Shown here: in pieces, positions 39,501 through 51,500 of the stretch
Layout of the letters: every line of letters begins with the position of its first letter
Position numbering within the stretch: position 1 is the first letter of the stretch
Assembly: GCA_032622095.1 (NCBI GenBank)
Contig: CP136069.1
Span: 6,838,036 to 6,902,035, forward strand
Direction of reading: 5' to 3'
Source: Siphonodentalium dalli
Lineage: Eukaryota > Mollusca > Scaphopoda > Gadilida > Siphonodentaliidae
Length of the DNA: 64,000 nucleotides
Position numbers and translations under genes: made by a program
Notes under the pieces: generated by a model
What the model saw: only the letters and a program-made list of their open reading frames with translations
Told to the model about the DNA's origin: nothing
Database searches by the model: none

Positions 39501-42500
39501 CTCAAATTAACATATTCTTTTTAGTTACTTTTTCCCTTGTCAGTTTCTATATTAATTTTCCCTAATTTGCAGAAGATAAAATTGCATAATCGAGGTGACT
39601 AATGGGTGAACATCACCAACATCAAATGGCGAACTTCAATATGATCCTAGGTCTACCATAGCAGTTGTGGCCTAAGCAGAATGAGGTCCCCAGAGGGTGA
39701 ATTTGGTGATGTTAGCCCACTATGCGGGATAGCGTCACTAAATTCACCCTCTGGGGACCTCATACTGCAAATGTCAGACACACTAAATTCAGACTTGCCA
39801 CTAATACAATTATATATTGTTACCTGAAATGAACGGTATTGATTGACCAATAATTTTCTTGATAAATTAAAAATTACATGCAAAACATTTGCCAAATGAA
39901 AATATTTACTGCCAAATATGAAATAATTCTACTTGCATTGGCAAATTTTGAAAGTTGCAGCGCAAACCCTGCTTCAAAGCAAGCCTTGAAATTGTGTGTG
40001 TGTCATTTGCAGAATGAGGTCCCCAGAGGGTGAATTTAGTGATGCTACCCTGCACAGCAGGCTAGCATCACCAAATTCACCCTCTGGGAACCTCATTCTG
40101 TTAAGGCCTAAGCAGAATGAGGTCCCCAGAGGGTGAATTTAGTGATGCTAGCCCACTGTGTGGGGTAGCATCACTAAATTCACCCTCTGGGGACCTCATT
40201 CTTCAAATGACAGACACACTATTTCAAGGCTTGCTTCAAAGATGATCAAATGTGAATAGAAAATCATGTCTGAATATAGTGTGTCTGTCACTTGAAGAAG
40301 GATCGAGGTCCCTAGAGGGTGAATTTACAGCAGGCTAGTGTCATCAAATTCATCCTCTTGGAACCTCATTCTGCTGAGGCCTCAACGGCTATGGAAGTCG
40401 TAGGGATCAGATTGAAGTTTCCCTGTTGTTGATGTTCACCCATTAGTAACCTTGATTAATATACATTTTATATTCTGCAAATTAGAGGATATAGAAACTG
40501 AACAGAATGGAAAAAGTGTCTAAAAACAATGTTAAATTGAGTCTATGGATACTTCCCAGAAGATGAGGCCTAAGCAGGATGAGGTCCCCAGAGGGTGAAT
40601 TTAGTGATGCTAGCCCACTGTGCGGGATGAAGTTCAATTTACACCCCAACATCACTCTTCTATAATTCAATAAGTATTATGCAACACAAGAGCCCACTTA
40701 TAAAACCGTTATAGTTTGTAAGAACACACATTATAATCAGTAAATATTCTTTAATTTGCTATTGGTACATTGGGACACATGCACAAGCTTTGAAATAATG
40801 TGTCTTTCATTTGCAGAATTTGAGCGGGCTAGCATCACCAAATTTACCCTCTGGGAACCTCATTCTGCTGAGGTGTAAGCAGAATGAGGTCCCCAGAGGG
40901 TGAATTTGGTGATGCAGTATAGCATCACTAAATTCACCCTCTGGGGACCTCATTCTGCAAATGACAGGCACACTATTTCAAGGCTTGAGCACGCAATGTC
41001 TATAAAAAGTGTTTCTCGTAAAGTTTTTATTTTTTATTTTTTGGCGGATTGAATTACAATGGAGATAAACGTACCCTGTATTATCGGATATTCGTGGATT
41101 CGTGCATGAAAGCGGATTGTGAACTCACTGGCAAACCGGTGCACACCGGCGGCTCATTCACAAACTGTTTTCATGCTCAAATGCCTGAATATCCATATCA
41201 ATAGAGTACATTTATCTCCTAAATAAATCTACATTCATTTCGTAAAGGTACAAAATCTGATTTGATGGTCCCCGTATCATCAGATTCCAACAACGACAAC
41301 ATTTCTTGAAGTGGCGCTTCAGTTATCAGAATCAATTAATTGCTAAAAACTGTCAATTATATAGTATAAAATAGCCCAAAATGTGTATCCTGGTATTAAG
41401 TATCAACATTTTGTACAATGCAATTTGGTATTGTGTCAGTCAGCATTTGTTGAATATTTGCCAGGCTGCCAAATATTCAAGGTGGTGAAAAATAACAGAT
41501 TTCAAAACTCGAAAAGCGATAACTCTTGACTTTGATAAGTGGGTTCGTCGACTCAAATCTAACATTTTTATCCCCAAAGCCAAAGAAATAGTAATTTAGG
41601 GCCATTAAATCATATTATGTATCTTTAACGACCGGCATCTTTAAAGGTACTCAATCCGATTAAGCACCCCTAAATTACTATTTCTTTGGCTTCAGGGGTA
41701 AAAATATATTTGATTCGAGTCAAGAAACCCACCCATCGAAGCTCAGAGTGATCAGATATAAATTTTTGAAGTTTGTTAATTTTTGGACATGTGAACCAGA
41801 ACCACATGCTCAAACAGACAAATTGCGGGTGTAAGATGGATAACTCTAAAATCAAGTGGTTATTATTGTTAATAGTAAAAACTTGATTTTAGAGTTATCC
41901 ATCTTAAAACCGCAATTTGTCCGTTTGAGCATGTGGTTCAGGTTCACATGTCCAAAAATTAACAAACTTCAAAAATCGATATCTGATCACTCTGAGCTTT
42001 GATGGGTGGGTTCCTCGACTCGAATCAATTATTTTTTACCCCCAAAGCCAAAGAAATAGTAATTTAGGAGGGTCTGATCGGGTTGAGTACCTTTAATACC
42101 CTGTGCCAATGCATTCTCTTATATATGCAAGTCGACCATAGGTCGCCTCGCATATATAAGAGAATGCATTGGCCTAACAATTTTTTATCATTTGTTATTA
42201 TTTTTTACAATTTTAATAATTTTTTCTTATAATCTTTAACAATTTTATAATTTCACCCATACAGAGCCCCAGACAAACATGAGCAGACGACACTCTTCTA
42301 TATGCTTCCATGTATGTGTGGGGCTCCCTGCAGGGTTATCGACCCGACTCGTCTGCTTAAATCGATTCTGATAACTAACGCGTATTTTGATCGGATTGAG
42401 TACCTTTAAAGGCCCACTTAATTTTCAAATGACCAGATATCATTATTCCATATTATATACCATTTGAAAGAAGACCCAAAAAAATATATATTCCACCAGA

Positions 42501-45500
42501 ATATGAAGCAGCTGTGGCCTGGGACTGTCCATCAAGTGATAGAGATTCATTCCAAGACTCCCCCCCTTGTCAACCCATAATGCATCAAAATTCAAACTAA
42601 GATATAGAGTTATTCCCCTTCCATTGAGTATAATAGACTTTATAGTACAGTCTGTATCAAAATTAAATACGGGACACACCTTGGTACCTCAACAAAAATA
42701 TAATGTTCCCAGTTTATTCGACCGGATCAGCTAATAATACAATGTATTGGAGCTTCCTCTTTCAAATGGTATATAACATGGCATCTATTTTATATATGTG
42801 ATCTGGGGGTTCAATGGTATATAATATGGCATATATTTTATATATGTGATCTGGGGGTTCAATTGTATATAATATGGCATCTATTTTATATAATGTAATC
42901 TGGGGGTTCATGGTATATAACATGGCATCTATTTTATATAATGTAATCTGGGGGTTCGAAAATTGACTGGGCCTTTAAATGAAAGGGTGAAATTCATTAT
43001 ATTTACCTTTCTGAGTTTTAACCCACTTATGATTGACCGCGTATACAATATCACTGATAGGAAACAGATTACTATGATAGATACATCATAGGTAGTTCTG
43101 TGGAATACTGGATTGTCACCATCTGTAAAAGTAAAAGAATATAGCATCAATTAACCCATAGAGAGCCCCACATAGACTGCAGCAGATGACACTATGCAGT
43201 GCATGCTTCCATCTGTGTGAGGCTCCCTGTGGGGTTTAACATTAAACTTTATATATGGGCTCGGTTATTAACCTTTCATGACGGGAGCTGCGCTGGTGCA
43301 GCCAAGGCTCAAAATAAGTGGCCGGTCAAGGTAATTGTCCAACGAAAAATAGCTTATGTCCAGTGCACTTCTGTATCTGTCAGACATATTGTCCAATGCA
43401 AATTTTTAACAATCTGTATCTGTTTGGGTACATCCAAGGAGCCATTACTCGCCAAATCGGAAAGTGAAAGTAAAAAATAGTTCTTTTTAAATTTCAGATC
43501 AATTCGGAGTGAATATAATTATGTCGTTTGTGAATTGCATGTGTATTTATTAATCAACGTTTTAAACTTTTGAAAAAAAAATAACATAGGTTTTTCCTGG
43601 GTGGCGATTGGACGCTCACTAAAATGTGCTCATCATTGACGAATAATAAGTTGATTGAAAATTTAAATACTGTCTGATACAGTACATCTGATTTTTGACA
43701 GGCACCATTTTGAAATGACCAACATCATCCATTTGGTGCCAGTCACGTTCATTTTGACAGTCAGTGAAAAAAAAATTATTTTGAGCTTTGATGCTATAGA
43801 TTTAAATATGTCAAATTTATGAATCTTACATGTTTCGAGATACCTCTAACCAAATCCAGTATACCTGATTTTACGGTTCAAACGAACCATATCCGTGTAA
43901 AAATACCTTCATCGATGACTACTCCAATACAATCAAATTCTTTAAGTGTCGATTTCAGCTCAACAATAATCTGTCCATCCATGTCATTGTTGTCATAAGA
44001 TATCTGCAGCGAAGAGAATAAAATCTAAGCCTTGAAATATTGGGAATGTTATCTGCAGAATGAGGTCCCTAGAAGGTGAATTTAGTGACACATTCATGCA
44101 AATTCACCCTCTGGGGACATCATTCTGCAAATGACAGACACACTATTTCAAAGCGGGGGAAAGATGTTGAAATAGAAATTTCGTAAATTAAGGTGCAGTT
44201 TTGTGGGACACTTTTCCCATAACAAAACGGGAAAATTAGCTCCATTTCTATCGATAACAATATAACAACTGAATATCTGATCTGCTTGATGATGTGGAGA
44301 AATATAATTACTTTGAAAGACACTCCATTTTGTTTTGAAATTCGGCATAGTAGAAAATCATTACTGCCAAGTATGCAGTACAACCGTGAACATAGCGGTG
44401 GTACCGTGGTAGTACCGGTATTAACATTCAGTTGACAGTGGTAATACCACAGGTGAACTTTGTTTGGGGAGGTTGATTAATAAGAGAATAGCTGTATATT
44501 CTGGCCCAAGAAATTCCATCGGAAATCATATTGGAACATGAAGCTCTGTTTACAAGAAAAAGCGCAACAGCATGTCATTCATGACAGAGCACGTTGACTA
44601 TCAACTTAAAATTAGCATGTTACAGATTCTCACCTAACAGGTAATATCATAGCATGTTATAGATTCAGGTTAGTGTCATGTGAGGCTCAGTGACATCATA
44701 TTAGTCTCACTTCGCCTCAGATGAAACTGTAACTGGTAACGAATCCTCCTCTAACTTATATTATTATCCATCCCTTAACTAACACTCTGTTCGGGCAAAA
44801 GCTGCCACGTGATAATCCGGGGAAAAGACATAATGGACTCCCAAGTGTGCAATATGACTTTTTTATCGGGACTCTGATGTCACGAATTAACTCTATTGCA
44901 AAATGAATTGGTGAAATTGTGATGCGTTCACAACACTGGAGGATTTAGCAGACATTTCACTTCCGCATTGAGTTTTTTTTTTCACTTCCGTGTTTACTCT
45001 TCCAAATCATGCTTTCTGATGATCAAAATACATGCTTTTATAGAGAATTAAGTGCAGACAAATACCAAAAATAACCACAACAGTTTTATTCCCAAAATTT
45101 GGATAAACATACAGATGGATAATAAAAATGTCATTATACAATGTTGTCAAGCCTTGAAATAGGGTGTCTGTCATTTGCAGAATGAGGTCCCCAGAGGGTG
45201 AGTTTAGTGATGCTACCCCGCATAGCGGGCTAGCATCACCAAATTCACCCTCTGGGACCTCATTCTGCTTACACCTCAGCAGAATGAGGTTACCAGAGGG
45301 TAAATTTAGTGATGCTACCCCGCATAGCGGGCTAGCATCACCAAATTCACCCTCTGGGGACCTCATTCTGCTTACACCTCAGCAGAATGAGGTTCCCAGA
45401 GGGTGAATTTGGTGATGATAGCCCGCTATGCAGGGTAGCATCACTAAATTGACCCTCTGGGAACCTCATTCTGCAAATGACAGACACCCTATTTCAAGGC

Positions 45501-48500
45501 TTGAATATTGTGTACAGTCTGAGTTTTTCTTGTACTCCTCCAGGTTGTCGTGAAAAGTCATATTGGACTCGACACTGTGTCCAATATGACTTTTCACCAC
45601 AACCTGGACTCATACAATAAAAACACTGTACATTGTACACAACATTGTATAATAACTTTATATTATACCCCATCTCGCAACGTTGTTGCATTAACCCTTT
45701 ACCCAACAAACCGGCCAAAACCGCCCAAATAAAGCTTCAACAGCCTAAAATATCTTCGGTCTGTCTCAATAGAACCATACAAATATGGATATATATCATT
45801 GGAACCGGCTCCTTGACCACATTGTGATAGTTACAGTTATGCCCTGTGCCAATGCATTCTCTTATATATGCGAGTCGACCATAGGTCGCCTCGCATATAT
45901 AAGAGAATGCATTGGCTTAAAAAAAATCTTTTTGTAACACTTTTTACCATTTTTTCTTACATTCTTTAACAATTTTATAATTTTTAATGTGTTAAGCCAA
46001 TGCATTCTCTTATATATGCGAGGCGACCTATGGTCGACTCGCATATAGAAGAGAATGCATTGGCACAGGGCCGTTCTGTTGGGTAAAGGGATAAGAATAT
46101 TGGTTTCAATCTCGTCTTTATATAACGATCAAAGGGAATCTATGCATAATAAACTCACAGTGACAAGGAACTTGAAACATATAGGTTTCAATCTCGTCTT
46201 TACTTCAATATCGACAGTCTTGAATGCAAATTGCAAATCAAAGGTTGTTATTCTGTGAAATAAAAAGACATATCTGCCATTTAATTTCAAGACTTCTTTT
46301 AAGCAGCATTCTGACAAATCCATTTTATCCTTTGTAATAATCCGTATGTTGCAATGACATGATCCATTGTCTGCGTTAAACTGTTCATAATGCTGTGTAT
46401 GTTGCGTTATAATGCTGTGTATGTTGCGTTATAATGCTGTGTATGTTGCGTTATAATGCTGTGTATGTTGCGTTATAATGCTGTGTATGTTGCATTATAA
46501 TGCTGTGTATGTTGCGTTATAATGCTGTGTATGTTGCGTTATAATGCTGTGTATGTTGCGTTATAATGCTGTTTATGTTAAACTGTTCATAATGCTGTGT
46601 ATGTTGTGTTATAATGCTGTGTATGTTGTGTTATAATGCTGTGTATGTTGTGTTATAATGCTGTGTATGTTGCGTTATAATGCTGTTTATGTTAAACTGT
46701 TCATAATGCTGTGTATGTTGTGTTATAATGCTGTGTATGTTGTGTTATAATGCTGTGTATGTTGTGTTATAATGCTGTGTATGTTGCGTTATAATGCTGT
46801 TTATGTTAAACTGTTCATAATGCTGTGTATGTTGTGTTATAATGCTGTGTATGTTGTGTTATAATGCTGTGTATGTTGTGTTATAATGCTGTGTATGTTG
46901 TGTTATAATGCTGTGTATGTTGCGTTATAATGCTGTTTATGTTAAACTGTTCATAATGCTGTGTATGTTGTGTTATAATGCTGTGTATGTTGTGTTATAA
47001 TGCTGTGTATGTTGTGTTATAATGCTGTGTATGTTGCGTTATAATGCAGAGCTTCCAATAATAAGCTAATAAGTTCGATAATTGGAATAAATGCAATATT
47101 TCATATCTGTAATAACTGAATTCTACGACAATGTCAAACTTGTGCATTGAGTTGAAAATAGAATCTCTCCATTGTGCGCTTCACAACAATGCAATGTACG
47201 CAACACACAGAACCGATTCGTCTGAACACTCCTTCATAAATATGATTAAAAATTTATATCTAAATTGTAAATCTAAAATATTAATATATAAAAAAAAACT
47301 TTACAGAGATTTGCCCACAACAAACCCCAAGAGAAAATGAAAGTGAAATTTCAGAGAAATTTTCGTAAATTTTGTGAAGTCAAAATAATTTTGGTGTTAT
47401 TTGGTGATTTCAGTGAAATTTTATAAAATTTAACTAAAAGTAAATTTGATTGGAATTTTCAAAAAAATATTGAAGTTGACAGAAAATTATTTCAATAGGA
47501 ATTTCTGATTAAAAGATTTTAATGTCATATTAAAGATGACTAATAGCTGTAAAAATATTTCCATGACATTTCCCACAAAATTTGGTTTCATTTCAATTCA
47601 TTGCAAATCTCGTCTCTCATTTTATAACAAATACATGATAAATTGATCAAACAGGTTCTGTAATGAATGGATTCATAATTAATCAATTAATTGATAATTA
47701 GTGTCATGTTGGGCAACAGCAATTTAATAGCCTGGTTTACGAACCCTTCCTACAACTTTCTCCGAAATATTGTAAAAAAAAAAATACAAATATTTGATAC
47801 GGTTCACACAGATTAAAATATGAAGCATGCTGCGAAGAAAATATTTGATGCCAGAGTTTCTATTTTTTTCCTTTCGCCTTTTTTCCCATTATTTACGAGA
47901 AGATACACCTCAATTTATTTTTAAAAATTGAGTAAAATTTATCGTATTAAAAAATCTTGCAAAATTCATAGACAATTCCGCTTTGTTAATTGTTGTTATC
48001 GTGATGCATAATTTTTTTTCCCCTCCTGCATCTACTTTTATTCAACCAAAATGTTCATAAACCAGGCTATAATATTATTGTGGCTTCGTATGTCCCACCA
48101 GATCTAGTTTTACACTTGAAATGGCTATAATATTGTTGTGGCCTTACCTTGGAAACTTAAGAGTCTCATTTTGCTCTGACATGAACTTTTCTATATCATA
48201 CTTCAATACATACTGCTTGGTTTTCTCATCGTAAACCATGACCTTATCAACGTCAAAGCAGGCTGAAGTAAAACGTTATATTAGTTACCAAGTGCTAAAG
48301 GGACCCAATGTACTTGCAGTGAATAAATATGCAAAAAATATATATTAAATGTGTAAAAACACCACCACTAACTGGCACTAAGAACATGGAGAAATAAATT
48401 AACTTTGTTCTTATATTCATTATTGATAACGTGTCGAAAGCATTGTTATTTAAACAAAACTGTTACAGTGATTTGTCAATTACAAATTTTGTATTGTGTA

Positions 48501-51500
48501 TTAAATTCAAATAGTTTAGTCTAAATGTGATTTCAGATTATTTTTCAATGCATAGACCTTTCCCGAAGTTAAAGGCCCACTTAACCCTTTACCCAACAGA
48601 AGGGCCCTGTGCCAATGCATTCTCTTATATATGCGAGTCGACCATAGGTCGCCTCGCATATATAAGAGAATGCATTGGCTTAACACATTAAAAATTATAA
48701 AATTGTTAAAGAATGTAAGAAAAAATGGTAAAAAGTGTTAAAAAAAGATTTTTTATAGGCCAATGCATTCTCTTATATATGTGAGGCGACCTATGGTCGA
48801 CTCGCATATATAAGAGAATGCATTGGCACAGGGCATAACTGTAACTAACACAATGTGGTCAATGAGCCGGTTCCAATGATATCCATATTTGTATGGTTCT
48901 ATTGAGACAGACCGAAGATATTTTAGGCTGTTGAAGCTTTATTTGGCCGTTTTTGGCCGGTTTGTTGGGTAAAGGGTTAATAACAACCTACGCCATAAAA
49001 TATGATTAAGATACTACAATTCATCACCATCTGAAACGTCTGTGTGTCAGAAGGTGCCCATAGAGTAATAGAACATAGCTGAAAGCATAAACTCATTTCC
49101 CCCGATATGGCTCCCGGAATTCATCAGAATTATAACTAAAGTTGATTTTCAATTGAAGGGGGGTAACTTTATATCTAAATATATAGAGTTGTTCCCCTTC
49201 CATTGAAAATAATAGACTTTGTGCATAAACTTCAGCGGAGCAGACATCAGTATCTCAACAAAAATAACATCGAATAAGTTGATAATACAATGTTTTGGAG
49301 TTCCTCTTTCAAATGGTATATAATATGGCATATATTTCATATATGTGATCTGGTGGTTCGAAAATTAAGTGGGCCTTTTCCAATGTTAAAGATACTCAAT
49401 CCGATCAGACGCTCCTAAATTACTATTTCTTTGGCTTCGGGGGTAAAAATTATTTGATTTGAGTCGAGAAACCTACCACCCATCAAAACTCAGGCTGATT
49501 AGATATTGATTTTTGAAGTTTGTTATTTCTATTTTCTTGTGGACCAGAAGCACGTGGTCAAACGGACGAAGATGCGGATGAAGATGGATAACTCTAATTT
49601 AGGAGCGTCTGATCGGTTTGAGTACCTTTAACCATTAAGTTTTGATTAAATGTTGGTATCTAATTGGATAAAAAAGATGTATAACTCTGGAATGAAAAAC
49701 CTGAACAAAATGATTGAACACTCCATTGAATGTCCTCATAGCATAACATAACCATAACAAATTTCATGAAGATTTGACAACCGATGGTTAAGATATTTGC
49801 TTGGAAGGATAAAAAACCCCAAAAAACAATTGAACACTCTATTGAATGTACTCAATTATCGTTTCCATGTTATACAGTAATGCCCTAAATAATCGACCAC
49901 TTAACCACAGCAGAATTATGGGTAACTTTTCAGGATTTAGTCGAAATATGGCTTGTTGCCATTCATCAGAAAGCTCTCAGTGAGAGCTTTCCGATGAATG
50001 GCAACAAGCCATATTTCTGACTAAATCCTGAAAAGTTACCCATAATTCTGCTGTGGTTAACGAGTCGATTATTTAGGGTATTACTGTATTCTACCCTCCA
50101 TGTTGAAGATATTGGTTTTTACTGCAGTACTCACTAGTATTCTGCCGTCTGTTGAAAACATAGGACTTAGTCTTATTTTGGAAGAAGTCACCTTGAAGAT
50201 AGTATTCCTTACATATTGTAGGAGGAATGTTATTGCCTAAATTATCTGTATCAAATTCATATGCTCCTATCGCTTCAGGCGGGAATGAATCATACTGAAA
50301 AGAAGAAATGAATTACAGTAATGCCCTACAGGGAGCCTCACACAGGTGGAAGCATGCACTACAGAGTGTCGTCTGCTGCAGTCTATCTGGGGCTCTCTGT
50401 GGGTCATGAAAGGGTTATGCACGACCTGATGCACTATGGAAAACAAAGTCATTGTTCTGCTTTCTATTTTAGTACAAATTCCTGCATATACAGTAATGTC
50501 CTAAATAATAAACTCCTTAACTACAGCAGAATTATGAGTAATTTTTCAGGATTTAGTAGGAAATATGGCTTGTTGCCATTTATTCATCGGAAAGCTCTCT
50601 CATTCTTCAAATGTCAGATACACTATTCGTAGCCTTGGAAGAAATAACAGGCCTCTCTTTTTCAATGAAACCTCGAGACACAAGAATATAATTAGGAACT
50701 AATTTTTATATCAGCTAAACCAATATAGGTAAGTGGGTTTCCGACCTGGTAATACGTTGCCGAGGTAAGTGAACACCAAACCCGGTACACCAGAATGACA
50801 GAAACCAAGTCAGAGTGATGTACCGGCAGGTTGACCAAAGCCTTTTAGAAAGTGAAATAAGGAGAAGAGCCAACATAACAGCTTAAAACATATTTGTCAC
50901 AAGAATTGCTCATGCAATACTGTCGGGCACAAAATGCACGGGCTATGTAGTAAGTTTTCATTTAAAGTATTCTGAGTTACACATATAATGTGCTAATTCC
51001 TATGGCTATATTATTATGTAGTCTACTAAAAATTTAGCCATAAGCATATACATGTAAATGGGATATGAAGTAAGGTATGTAGCTTATCCCATATATGTTG
51101 TTAATATATGTGACCCGCCATATCAAATCCAGTCGTTAGTCGGGATTTTGTTTACCCTGTGCCAATGCATTCTCTTATATATGCGAGTCGACCATAGGTC
51201 GCCTCGCATATATAAGAGAATGCATTAGCCTAACAATTTTTTATCATTTTTTTTAAATAAATGTTTCTTACAATTTTTAGGACATAAAATAAAAAACATC
51301 CATTACCCTGCAGGGAGCCCCACACATATATAGAAGCATATATAAGAGTGTCATCTGCTCATGTTTGTCTGGGGCTCTGTATGGGTAAAATTATAAAATC
51401 GTTAAAGAATATAAGAAAAAATTATTAAAATTGTAAAAAATTGTTAGGCCAATGCATTCTCTTATATATGTGAGGCGACCTATGGTCGACTCGCATATAT

